64,000 nucleotides of DNA, from positions 62,687 to 126,686 of the forward strand of contig MU404110.1 in NCBI GenBank assembly GCA_022695795.1. The letters run 5' to 3'. This DNA comes from Biscogniauxia marginata (lineage: Eukaryota > Ascomycota > Sordariomycetes > Xylariales > Xylariaceae). Of the stretch, positions 11,979 to 24,144 are shown piece by piece. The first letter of the stretch is position 1. Every line of letters begins with the position of its first letter. A model generated the notes under the pieces. The model saw nothing but the letters and a program-made list of their open reading frames with translations. It ran no database searches and had not been told where the DNA came from. The position numbers were made by a program, and so were the translations under genes.

Positions 11979-12896
11979 GATGGATGACGGTGGCGGGCCT
12001 GGCGAGCGAAGACTGACAATTAAGTGTGGTTGCGTTTTGCAATTTACAAGAAAGAAATAAGAAGCAAGAAGCAAGAGGCAGGGGGTGCAGTTGGACAAGT
12101 AGGAGAGCAACATAGTTTAGGGCAGGACCCTTGAATAGAATACCAGCGCTAGACGGTAAGTTTCCTTTCTAACGGACTCTGGTTGGTTAATTGGATTGTG
12201 GTGGTATTGATGAATTAGATGGTAGTTAACGTTGGCTAGTTGTCATGTTTGTCATGTTTCATTTATTTGTCTAAAAAGAGAGATAACCCCGCGTGAATGG
12301 ACGAAATTCTATATGGTCTTACAATCTCGGATGTAAATCACACATACCGACCTTGTACCGGGAAATCGGTTCTTCAGCGGCGCGAGTAGCCCCTTAATTG
12401 GGTATATAGGAGTCCCATTATCTAATGACTGCCTTGAACATTGTACCGAAGAGGTTTTTATATTCTGGCACCCTTTTGGGAAGTGGGACTTAGCTCAGGT
12501 GGTTGGTGACGATCCACCGTCACAATATTGAGATTATATCACGAGCCGGGCATCTTAAGGAAGTTGATAGCCGGTATATGACTTTGACGTGTTTCGCAGC
12601 GTACCCACTCAGTGTCACGCCAACTCCTTTTATTTCACGAACATTAAGTTACGTCACTCGACGAACGAAATACGCAATAAGCAATAAGAAATATCAAACA
12701 TGCGGCAGGAGGGTGTCTGCTGACTCATTATGGCGGTTCGTATACATTAATTAATAAAACTTTGGACGCTATTTACCAGCTGAACGGTGTAAATGCTAAC
12801 CTTGTAGACTGCTTACACAATCTGGTAGCACCTTAAGACAATATAGGTAGTGTAACCGGGAGCTACTGGAATAAGGCCACATAGCAAGCTAGTAAA
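11979..12896. other. Intergenic, boundary with repeat block
   Basis: Mixed-composition DNA without a supportable gene. A tRNA-like start near 12488 (TTAGCTCAGGTGG) is not followed by a tRNA fold. Ordinary sequence ends at 12896, where the first LTR begins with TGTGACGAACC. Confidence 0.5.
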
Positions 12897-13192
12897 TGTG
12901 ACGAACCTCCCTATATGTTCCTAGTTAGCAGACTTCATAGGTAAGTACGTACTAGGTTTTCTTGATTTAAAGGTAATAATGGATTAAAATTAGTTTAAGT
13001 GATTTATAATGTTTTGTTCGTTAAAGAGATTTTAAGGTACTTTTATTATAATATTAAAAAGTAATTATAGTTTTAAATTAATAACTAAAAAACTAAAATA
13101 AATAACTAAATATAAAGGAAATTCCAGTTTATTTATTTTTCTTTTTTTTCTTTTTTATATTTCTTATTTTGGTATATTAAATACCTATTAAA

Positions 13193-13647
13193 TGTGACGA
13201 ACCTCCTTATATATTCCTAGTCAGCTGACTTCACAGGTGAATACGTACTAGGTTTTCTTGATTTAAAGATAACAATGGATCGAGATTAGTTTAGGTGATT
13301 TCCGATGCCTTGTTCGTCAAAGAGATTTCAAGGTACTCTCACTATAGTATTAAAGAGTGATTATAGTCTTAGATTAATAGCTAAGGAACTAGAATGAATA
13401 ACTAGATATATAGGGGATTCTAATCTACTTATACCTTATCCTTTATAAGGAGTAACACCTATATTCTCTTTAATTCTCAAGAGAACAACAGAGAATCTTG
13501 GTATTCTCCCTAATTCTTAAGAAAACAATAGAGAATATTGGTATTCTCCTTAATTCTCAAGAGAATAACAGAGAATTTCTTCTAGAGTCATGTGACCTTA
13601 GATCACATGACCAACTCAATTCCTTTTACCCTTGTTAGGTCGTAACA
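13193..13647 (-). repeat. Solo LTR nested in the LTR of element D (TSD TTAAA)
   Basis: 455 bp, + strand running TGTGACGAACC ... GGTCGTAACA, flanked by TTAAA at 13188-13192 and 13648-13652, a 5-bp target-site duplication. It contains about three tandem copies of an AGAGAATC/TTAATTCTCAAGAGAA-type unit at 13441-13580. A solo LTR is what remains after recombination between two LTRs of a full element. Confidence 0.85.
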
Positions 13648-14382
13648 TTAAATTTAATTAAATCTTAAATTACTTTAAATCTAGTTATTAATATTCTCTC
13701 TAGATTTTAAATCTATTAAGATCCTAGTTACGTAATATTATATCACATTTTCCCTTTTTAAAGGTTTATTTCGAGGTTCTCTTAACTCGTTCCGTTTTTT
13801 AATCCTTTTAAACTAGTTAGTTCGTAACACTATTTCTCCTTTCTTTTAATCTTTATTTTTAAAGATTTCTTCTTAGGTAAGTTCTTCTTTTCTTAACATG
13901 TTTAATATAAAAAAAACGGTTACGAGGGTTTATAAAAACCAGCGCGAGACTCGTGACTCTTCCGCCGCCTATATTTAGCTTTATAAATACGAGGTTTTTC
14001 CTTATTCTCTTTATTTTAAAAGCGATTTTTCTTATTTTATAGTTCTGGGTTTTAAAATTTGTTTTAATTATATTATTAAAATTCGTTATTACTATGACGG
14101 TTTAAACATTAAAATGTTATTTTTATTAAACATAAGTCGTGAACACGATTATATTATTTTTAAATGTTAAAAAGTCAAAAAAAAGCTTTAAACGCTAATT
14201 AATCGTTTAACCCGCTTTTATAAATAAAAAGAGTTTTTTTAAAAACAAGGCTTAAAAATATTAAAATGTGATTTATCTTTAATTAAAGAGTTAAAACGTA
14301 TTAACTATAAAAAGAAAGAATAAAAGCGATTAAAAACGGAAAATGTTCACCTCACTAAAGAATAACGGCGAACGGAGGAATT

Positions 14383-14898
14383 TGTAACAAACCTCCCTAT
14401 GTATTCCTAGTCAGCTGACTTCACAGGTAAGTACATACTAGGTTTTCTAGATTTAAAGGTAATAATAAATTAAAATTGGTTTAAATGATTTATAATGTTT
14501 TATTTGTTAAAGAGATTTTAAAGTACTTTCATTATAATATTAAAAAGTAATTATAATCTTAAATTAATAATTAAAAAACTAGAATAAATAACTAAACATA
14601 TAAGAAATCTTTTTTTTATATTTATTATTTTGTTTTTTATTTCTTATAATTAATATGTTAAATACCTTTAAATAAGTCTTATTTATACTTATTTATTCTT
14701 TATTAGATACTATTAAATAAATCTCATTTATACTTATTCATTCTCCACTAGATACTATTAAATGAGTCTTATTCACACTTATCTATATCACGTGACAATA
14801 GGTCGCTTTCCCCTTCAAGATCCATGTCCGACCCGGATGCAAGAAGATGGGAACAGTACCCCTGTCACTTGATTGCTTACCTTGGTTAGTTCGTGACA
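14383..14898 (-). repeat. Solo LTR in element D (TSD GAATT/AAATT)
   Basis: 516 bp, starts TGTAACAAACC and ends TTCGTGACA. Flanks are GAATT and AAATT, a target duplication with one G-to-A change. Joining the flanks restores the internal order seen in element A (..GGAAGAATTGCTG..). The U3 side holds three diverged copies of a unit containing AGATACTATTAAATGAGTCT. Confidence 0.75.
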
Positions 14899-15415
14899 AA
14901 ATTGCTACGTTTACTTAAATCTAAACAAAGTGTATTTACTTCGAAGGCCTTCCCCTTTTTTGACTAGTCTTAACTAGATTTTTAAACCTTCCTAGTCGGT
15001 CCAGGTTCTAACGATAAAAATTTATAAGCTTATCTATTAAGTTCTTTAAATGGTTAAATAGTTCTTAAGTGTTTTCCTCGAATAAGTAATCTTCTTATTT
15101 AATAAAATATTATAATTAATTATTAACTTGTCTTAAATTTAGAATTTTTTCTACTTTGTACTTATTAGGTTTTTCTTTAAATTTTAATTAGTTTTTTAGT
15201 AAAGCGTTTTTTAATATTGGTTTTAATAACGATATATAAAAAACTAAATATATTTTAAATTCCTTTAATAATTTTAATTTATAATTAACATTTAAAATAA
15301 CTTTCTCGATTTTATATAGTTTTAACTTTTTAAACTTAAGTTTTTTATTAAGTTGTTTTGTTTTAATTTAAGGCGTTTTTATTATTACGTTTTATCGTTA
15401 ATAAAGCAAGTAAAT

Positions 15416-15921
15416 TGTGATAAACCTCCCTGTGTGTTCCTAGTCAGCTAATTTCACAGGTAAGTACGTACTAGGTTTTCTTGATTTAAGAGTAATAGTG
15501 AATTAAGATTAATTCAAGAGATTTATAATATCTTGTTTGTTAAAGAGATTTCAAGGTACTCTTATTATAGTCTTAAATTAATAGCTAAAGAACTTCGAAT
15601 AAATAACTAGAAATAAAAGAAATTCCTTCTTTTTTATACTCATTTTCCCTTTATATATGATTTCTATTTTAATATATTAAATACCTTTAAATCACTTTAT
15701 TTAAAGTGATTTATTTCCCTTTTAATATGTTAAATACCTTTAAATCACCTTATTTAAAGTGATTTATCTTATACTGCTAAATGAATACACTTAAATCACT
15801 TTATTTATAGTGATCCATGTCACGTAATATTACATAAAAATCCTTTATCTTATTAATATCCCTATGGTTCGTGTTTTAACACCCCTATAAAAAACCCCTT
15901 TAACAGGTGGGATTTATAACA
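15416..15921 (-). repeat. LTR copy with unclear partner
   Basis: 506 bp from TGTGATAAACC to GATTTATAACA. The end type resembles element B (..CTTATAACA). Flanks TAAAT and TTTAA do not match, so it is not a clean solo LTR; it may be the surviving end of an element whose other part was lost or displaced. It contains three tandem copies of a TTTAAATCACTTTATTTAAA-type unit at 15661-15812. Confidence 0.7.
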
Positions 15922-16067
15922 TTTAAAAGTAATAATATAAGTTAAACCCGTGTGATAATGATTATTATTCCTATTAAGAACTTAATAAGTTTTTTAAGTA
16001 ATATACTTTATATAGTAATTGTTAAAAGTAAATTTGATTAACCCTTTTTTTATTATTATTACCGTTT

Positions 16068-16274
16068 TGTTACAAGTTAACTCTATTAAAAGGAACTTTA
16101 ATAAGGGTATCGAAACACGAACTAAAAATGTGTGAAATTATAAAGACAACACACATTTTATATAACATTACATAATGTTAATTAGGATAAATTAAAAACG
16201 ATAAATCTAAGTTAATCTCTAGATTTATCCAGATTTAAAGGTATTTAATATATTAAACGAAAAAAATGTGTATT
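16068..16274 (+). repeat. Element B 5' LTR, first part
   Basis: 207 bp from the TG end to the insertion site of element A. It aligns with the 3' LTR of B from 31087 onward, apart from an indel of about 19 bp near 16,170. The last five bases, GTATT, are the left target copy of element A. Confidence 0.85.
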
Positions 16275-16726
16275 TATAACGAACCTCCCTGTGTGTTCCT
16301 AGTTAGCTGACTTCACAGGTGAGTACGTACTAGGTTTTCTTAATTTGAAGGTAACAGTGGGTTAAGATTGGTTTAAGTGTTTCATAATGGTTATTCGTTA
16401 GAGAGGTTTCAAGGTACTCTTACTATAATATCAAGGAGTGACTATAATCTTAGATTAATAGCTAAGGAATAAGAGACTAATTACACAAAGAAATTCCAAT
16501 TTATTTATACTCGTTCTTCTTTATATACATTTCCATTATTTAATATGTTAAATATTAATGGATATAAAATCCCTTAATATTTATCCTTATTAGATATGAT
16601 ATTCCACCATATTCACGTTACGTGAGGTTACATTATAACCAAAACGGAACCAATTAGTTTATTAATTCCTTGGTTTATATCACGACACCTTAGTATAGAA
16701 TTCCTCTATTTTCATGGTTCGTAACA
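16275..16726 (-). repeat. Element A 3' LTR
   Basis: 452 bp; + strand begins TATAACGAACC (a RIPed TGTGACGAACC) and ends GGTTCGTAACA. Its partner is 23441-23892. Confidence 0.9.
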
Positions 16727-19700
16727 CTATTTCTCCCCTCTTAAAATCTTTATTTTAAAAATTATTCTTAGTAAATTATTCTTTTTTCCCTTTATAATAA
16801 TTATATTTAATAATCGTATTATTAAGCGTTATTATTTAAACCAGAAATTCGAACGCGAAAAATTTACATATCGAATAAATAAGTTAGGTTTTAATTTTAA
16901 AATTATGCCTTGTTCTCGTTACTTTAATTAAGCGCTTAAATGTATTATAATAAAAAGAAAGTCTTGAAAATATAATGAATATGTTCGTAAGGGCTATCTT
17001 TATAATGGGACCGGTATTGCTTTAAACTTCTTTAATCAGTTAAATGTTAAAGAGGAACGATTACTTTAATAAGAACGACAAGCAAAGAAGACTTTTCTTT
17101 TTTATTAAGCCGAAATAACTCGCTTATAATCGGAAATTAATCGTTCTTAAATCGAGGTTAATAAGTCCATTAATTATATATTACGCCTACGTCGTTAACG
17201 AGACTTTTTTAAATAAAAAGGTTTTAAAATGTTATAACGAGGTTTTTAAGACCTAAACGAGCTAGAAAAGCAAAAGCGTTTAAAGGAGAAATAAGAGCGT
17301 GTTATAATTAAATAATAGCGTCTCCTTAAAAAATAATAAAACACGGAAGAATTGCTGTGTTAACTTGCATCCGGGTAAAGCGTACTTGTTTCAGAGGTCT
17401 TCCCCTTTTTCGACTGGTCCCAACTAGGTCACGACCTAGGTCCTTAGATCCCCCTAGGCGATCTAGGTTCTGGCGGTGAAAGTTCTTAAGTTTATTCGTT
17501 AAATTCTTTAAATGTTTAAGTAGTTCTTAAGTGTTTTTTTCGGGTAGGTAACCTTTTTATTTAATAAAATATTATAACTAACTTCCGACTTATTTTAAGT
17601 TTAATATCTTTTTTACTTCGTACTTATTAAGGTTTTTCTTAAATTCTAATTGATTTTTTAGTATGGCGTTATTTAGTGCTAGTTTTAAAAGCGAAACATG
17701 AAATATAAAATGTATTTTAGATCTTTTTAGTAGTGCTAATTTATAATTAACTTTCGAAATAACCTTCTTAATTCTATATAGTCTTAATTTCTTGAATTTA
17801 AGTTTTTTGTTAGGTCGCTTTGTTTTAATTTAAGGTGTTTTTAATATTACGTCTTGTCGTTAATAAAATAAGTAAATTATATCTTCTCTCTTAAGAATTA
17901 GTTCCTTAATTCTTTTTTTATTATAATGTTTTGTCATTTTATCTTAAATAAATTATAATTCTTTTTATAGCCGTTATTATATTACCTAGATCTTTTTAAA
18001 TAATACTTCTATTCTCGGGGCCTTTATCTCGACTTTTAGTGTTTTCGTGAGTTTAATCGGTTGTTTTTAAGCTTCCGCCTTTTACCCGTACATTGCCTCG
18101 TGTAGTAACATCTTTATGTTTTCGTTAATCGAAGTGTTATATACTATTTAAGCTATTAATAGTAATTTTATTTAGTTATTTATTTCTTAATTAATATAAC
18201 TTCGTAAATATTGTTTTATTATTTGGTTTAGTTTCTTTATTTACTTATTTATTTAGGGGTAATACGCTATAAATAACTTTTATTTAATTCTTATTCGTTT
18301 CATTAAATTAGTCCAAAATTTTAACGTAAATAACTTGTTTTTATTTAAAACAACGCGTTTTAATAACCCATATTTATTAACGTATTCTCTTAAGAAGTTA
18401 AAAGCTAACTATTTTACTATATTTAATTCGTTAAATAATAAAAAATAAGCGTATTTCGTGAGTTTATTAACTATTACCTATATGTTGTTATAATGTACTT
18501 TTATAGTAAAATCTTTTAACTTTAGAAGTTTCACTACGAAGTCTCATGTAATTGTATTCCATGCTTTATTAAGTATTTAAGTTAATTATAATAGTTTATA
18601 TGGTTTATATCGTAATGCTTTAGCCTTATTATAAATGTTATAATTCTTTATAATTCTTTTAATTGTTTATCATATTCCTAAAAAGTCGAATTCTTTTTAA
18701 AGTCGTTTTATTATTTTGAAAATCCCTTGGTGGCCGTGTAAAGGATATTCGTGAAATTCTTTAACGAATTCGTTTTGTATTTATTTTAATACGTATACCT
18801 TTTCCTTATACGAGAGGAGTTCGTCGTTAAATCCTTATTAAGATTATAATTGTTTTTCCTTTTAATTATAATTTTTCTTGAATTATTATTTTTAGTTTCT
18901 TATATTAATTCGCATATAAGTTAATACAACTAATCCGTCATTTTGTTATTTAAATATTTAAACATCTTTTTTATTAATTTTTGATTTATAATCTCCCTTT
19001 TTACTAAGAAGATTTATTTAGATATTTTCCTTTCTCTTAATATGCTGGATTCTAAAATTAAACTTGGATAAGAAAATCATTTAACGCTCGTGTCTTTAGT
19101 TAAGCGTTTATATTATTATAAATTATATAAGGTTTTTATGGTTTAAATAAATATCGATAGGTTTCTTGGTTTTGTTAAGTTATGGTTCTTATTCTTTTAA
19201 TGCTTTAATAACTATTAATAGTTCTTTATTATAAATCTAATAATTTAGTTTAACACTATATAATGCTTTAAATAAGTACGTAACTAGGTACTATTTCTTA
19301 TTGTTTTTTAATTGCTTTAGGACTGTTTTAATAGCGAAATCTAAGGCGTTTATCCTTAGTCGTTTTTTTTTATTTTCGTTTAAAAGTTTATATATAACCT
19401 CACTAGTTATAACTTCCTTTAACTATTAAAAAGCCCGTCTAGCTTCTTTAATAAAATAAAAAGCCTTTCTTGTTTTTATTAAGGTAATTAGTTCCATTAA
19501 TAGTTTAACGATACGCCCAAAATCTTTAATGAGTTATTTAACATAATTAATAAAACCAAGAAATATGCGTATGTTTATAACACTCCTAGGTTTTAACTAA
19601 TCCTTAATTATTGTTATTTTTCTTTTTTAAATACGGATTTCTCCTAAATTTATTATAAACCCTAAATAGTCTAGTTTTTTAACATGCTATTTACTTTTAG

Positions 19701-22700
19701 TTAAATAAACGAGTAAATTCGCCTTTTCCAAGGCTTTTAACATTTGCTTTACATGTTCTTTATGTTTCTTCTCGTTTCTTAAGTAAATTAGTATATCGTC
19801 TAAATAAACAAATATAAATTTATCTAGAAACTTACAAAAAACTATTATAATTATATGTTGAAATATAACAAGTGCGTTAATAAATCTAAATAGTATAACC
19901 TTATACTTATAATATTTATATATTATTCGGAAAGCTATATATTATTCGTGTCCCTTAGCCATTTTAATTATATAATATTTATCGCGAAGGTTTAATGCTA
20001 TAAAGATTTAAGCTTTACTAATTTGTTTTCTTATAAGTTTCATTAATAGTAACGAGTATCCGTTTTTCTTGGTTATTTCATTAAGGTGTTAATAGTTAAT
20101 TACTCGTCGTCACACTAGGTTTCCTTTTTTATCGACACGTTATTTCCCGTTTTTGTCGACTTTAAGTACTATAATTACCGGGTATCTTAACAAGGATTCG
20201 GATTCTCGAATATATCTTTTATCGAGATCCTCCTAAATTCCCTTTTATAGTGCTTTTTATTTTTCTTGATTTATAAGATATATTAAAAATAATTTTAGTT
20301 ATTTTCCTTCTTTAAAGTGAATTTAATAATTTTATTAATTATGTTTTAATAATTCTTTTTTTGTTTTATTTTTAAATAATTTATAGAAACGAAAGTACTC
20401 GCGCGGTATTCTCTTCGTTAAATTTTTAGGTTTAATTACTTAAATTATATAAGCGATATATTTCGTTTTTACATCCGTTTTTCTGGAGTTACTTACGGTA
20501 CTCATCTCGTAACCCGTAATAATTAACTCCTCTTGTTTTTAATCTTAATAAAGCGTGTTTATCTCGAAATTTATTTGTGAATTACTTTTTTTAAGCTAAT
20601 TCATTCTTAAAATCATATCGTGATTTAATATATATACAATATTAAAAATAACTTGTTTAAAATGTCCTTAAATAGTTACCAAGAAAGAAATTGTTTTTTT
20701 TAACACTTTACTATTCTTATAACTAAACATGTTTCTTTTAAAGTTTTATAGCTTATACGGACTTTGTTTATATACTTATGGTATTTTATCTTCTTAAGCT
20801 ACCTTTATTAAGATATAGCTTTTATTTACTCTTGAATTTATTAGGGCTTTATATTCCCTTTTATTATACCTAACTCTGGTTATAATAATATTATTAAGTC
20901 CCGATTAAACTTTATATAAAGACTTATTATTTATAGCTTTTCGTTGCCTTACTAGCGAGAGCCTTTGCCGTTTTTTGGTTTTCCACGTCCCTTCTTTTTT
21001 GGTTTTTTTTTAGTTGCTATAGCCCGGATATCCTTTTATTTTTAGGCTTTTATAAGAGCGTGTTTCTAGTAATTATTACTTAAACAATTTTTCTAATTTC
21101 CCTTTACGTAGTAAGGGGTGAGAGGTTTATCCTTTATATAAAACCTTACACATTAAAACTTTAATTCCTTTTCGAGAGCCCTTTTATAGCTTAAGTTTAT
21201 TTTATTAACTCGGAATTTTTTAAAGTTCTAGATTATCCTTAAATAAAAGGAATAATTCTTGAGTTTACTTACTAGGGGTATTTCGATGTCTCCCCTCGGG
21301 TTTATATTAATTTCTAAGAACTTCCCTCCTTTCTTGAGATATGCTTTAATGATTTATTTATAACCCTGTTTAGTCGCACGTGTTTTTATTTACTACTCTA
21401 TTAAGTGTTTCTTTATAAAGCCAAATAAATTAATGTTATATTTAATTCGTTTTTTAAGTTATTATAGAAAATACAGTTCTTTTTATAATTCTTATAATTC
21501 TTCTTTAATCTCGTCTTTTTCGAAACCTGTTTCAAGTATGTCATATACGTCGCATAGTATTAAAATATAACATATATAACCTTTAGCTATTACTTCGTAG
21601 CTTTTTTCGGAGCTTGGGTAAAGATAACATGCTTTAAGGTAATGTAGCTATCGTGAGGTGTTATTACAAATACACTCATTTTCTTTCGTGTTGTCACTTT
21701 CTAGTTCTTAAAAATAATAACCGGCTTTATCTTTAAAACTTTTATATATTTAATAAACGTCGTTAATACAAAAACTTTAATATAACGATACATATTCCCT
21801 TGAGCTTTAATAGGTATTATAATTATTATTTATATAAAACCTCTAATTTAAACTATTATACTGGCTTTTTCCTTAGTAGGTTTCACATTTATCATTTTTA
21901 TAATGACTTTAATATAAATCACTATGGTTTAACTTAATTCCTAAGTCATATCTTAGCTTATAATTATTATATTTATATAGTAATTCGCCTTCGTTATATC
22001 TTTATCTAGCTTATTTTAATATAAGATATCTTAAATACGAGTAGTTATCCTCTAAATAATCCTTGTAATTAACTTAATAAAATCTATAAACTCCCCTTAT
22101 AAGGGCTTCCTCGATCTTTTCTGCTTTAATAGTACTAATAATAAATACTTAGTTTATTTCTTTGTTATTTTTAAATTAAATTCTTGCCTCGGCGACTCTT
22201 TTCTCGGGTTAAAGAATCCCTTTTATTCTTAGTTTCTATTTCTTAGGACTTCGACACTTATTCTTATAATGTTTTTTCTTTTTATAATTAAAACACTTAA
22301 TAGTTAATTTATCTCGTTTTTTTCGTTTTTTTTAAATAACGTTAATTTTAATGGGGTTTAACTTGGTTTTAATGCCTTTCCTGGTTTCGGCACCGCTTTT
22401 ATAATTTCCTCCTTTTAATTAATCGCTATTTCTTCGTTATACCGGTTTTTTTCTTTTTAAGGTACCGTTCGAAGTTCTTGTTATTAATGGCAATTGCCAT
22501 TATAACGTAGTCATTAAACTTTCCTAAGTTCCTTTTTTTATATAGGTTTATCTTGTATAACTTATTCTTTATATGGTTTTTTAATCCTTAATAAAACAAG
22601 TAATATAAGCTTTTAATAAGTAGTTATAACTAGCTTGCGAGTTTTTTGAACTTAACGGCGTAGTTTAAAGCCTTTTTATTTTGTCGTAGTTTATAAAGTC

Positions 22701-23440
22701 GAGCTTCGGCTTATTATTTAAGGATTAAATTGCTAAATATAGATTTAAGTTGTTTTTTAAACTTCTTATAATTCTTAAAGACTTTTTTTGTGTTTTTTTA
22801 GGCGTTTAATTCGTTTTCTAGATAGTTTTTTAATACTAGTTAAAACCAGGTCAAGGCGGTTCCGGTAAGGAGCTAGGATACCGTGAAAACCTTTTATTCT
22901 TTAATAGTAATCGTTTTATAATAAAACCATAAATAGGTTTTAACTTAAATCAAAAATCCTTTTAAATCGTTTAACCTATTATATTTACTAGGTATAATTA
23001 GTTTAAAACCTTTTACGTCGGGGGTTATTATATTGTTTTTATCGTTTAAGTCGTTAAGGTCGTTATCATTTAAAAGTGGTTATTTATCTCTAAGAGGTAG
23101 GGGTTATTTTGCTTATTTATCTTCTTCTTTAAGTATTTCTTCCTCTTTCTCTTCTTCTTTCTTAAATGCTTCTTTTTACTGATCTTTCGAGATGTCCTCT
23201 TGTGACTCCTCTTTAGCTGTAACTATAATAGACTTTTGTGTTAGTTTCTTTAAACCTTTTAATTATATCGTAAAAGGACTTAAAGCTTTCGTTTAAGAGC
23301 TTATTAACTGTTATTTTTTTACTTGTTTCTTTTTTTATTGCTCTTTGGTTTTAGGGGGCATGCTTGTTCTGGGACGGTTTAATTAAGAGTCCCTTCCTTT
23401 CTTGAACTAATGTCAAGTACTAATTAAGGAGCTATTAAAA

Positions 23441-23892
23441 TGTGACAAACCTCCCTGTGTGTTCTTAGTTAGCTGACTTCACAAGTAAGTACGTATTAGG
23501 TTTTCTTGATTTAAAGGTAATAATAAGTTAAGATTAGTTTAAGTGTTTTATAATAGTTATTCGTTAAAAAGGTTTTAAGGTACTCTTATTATAATATTAA
23601 GGAGTGATTATAGTTTTAAATTAATAGCTAAGGAATAAGAGACTAATTATATAAGGAAATTCCAATTTATTTATACTCGTTTTTCTTTATATATACTTCT
23701 ATTATTTAGTATATTAAATATCGATGGATATAAAATCCCTTAATATCTATCTTTATTAGATATGATATCCCACCATATCCACGTCACGTGAGGTTACATC
23801 ATAACTAAAACGGAACTAATTGGTTCATTAATTCTTTGGTTCGTGCCACGACACCCTGGTATGGAATTCCTCCACTCCCATGGTTTGTAACA
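23441..23892 (-). repeat. Element A 5' LTR
   Basis: 452 bp; + strand begins TGTGACAAACC and ends GGTTTGTAACA. It retains more C and G than the 3' LTR at 16275. Confidence 0.9.
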
Positions 23893-23897
23893 GTATT

Positions 23898-24144
23898 AAA
23901 GAGAATAAGTATAAAAAGAATGAGATTTCTTATATATCTAGTTTTTCATTTTCTAGTTATTAATCTAAAATTATAATCACTTTTTAACACTATAATAAAA
24001 GTACCTTAAAATCTCTTTAACGAATAAAACATTATAAATCACTTAAATTAATCTTAAACCACTATTACCTTTAAATCAAGAAAACTTAGTATATATTCAC
24101 TTATAAAGTTAATTAACTAAGAATATATAAAGAGGTTCGTTACA
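23898..24144 (+). repeat. Element B 5' LTR, second part
   Basis: Resumes the LTR after element A and ends GAGGTTCGTTACA; the same segment is uninterrupted in the 3' LTR around 31,310-31,559. Confidence 0.85.

Larger units (their letters stand above)
12897..15415 (-). mobile_element. Element D: remnant of a Ty3/gypsy element (3' LTR plus 3' internal part)
   Basis: The LTR starts at 12897 and ends GTTCGTAACA at 13829, interrupted by a solo LTR at 13193-13647. Adjacent internal DNA from 13830 (CTATTTCTCC, the complement of a polypurine tract GGAGAAATAG) matches the corresponding part of element A. Element A's sequence around 17,340-17,410 and 17,860-17,880 is recognisable here at 14,370-14,960 and about 15,400, so the orientation is minus. 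It is cut off at 15415 by another LTR; no pol core remains. A solo LTR (14383-14898) also sits inside. Heavily RIPed, no open frame. Confidence 0.75.
16275..23892 (-). mobile_element. Element A: complete nested chromovirus (TSD GTATT)
   Basis: 7618 bp bounded by two 452-bp LTRs, with GTATT at 16270-16274 and 23893-23897. Coding strand is minus: gag ATG at 23361-23359 (MPPKTKEQ then stops); a zinc-knuckle remnant near 22,270 in which cysteine codons have become tyrosine; reverse transcriptase FVYLDDILIY near 19786-19822; chromodomain trace near 17,530-17,610. A polypurine tract, AGAGGGGAGAAATAG on the coding strand, abuts the 3' LTR at 16727-16741. The two LTRs differ mainly by C/T and G/A, as RIP predicts. 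It inserted into the LTR of element B and is therefore younger than B. No frame is intact. Confidence 0.92.

Noticed and set aside
12488..12560. tRNA-like start (TTAGCTCAGGTGGTTGG)
   Set aside because: Looks like an A-box but no anticodon arm, B-box or closing stem follows; not a tRNA gene.
15411..15926. Idea that the LTR at 15416 is a clean solo LTR
   Set aside because: Flanking five-base words (TAAAT, TTTAA) do not match and the internal sequence of element D does not resume on the right.
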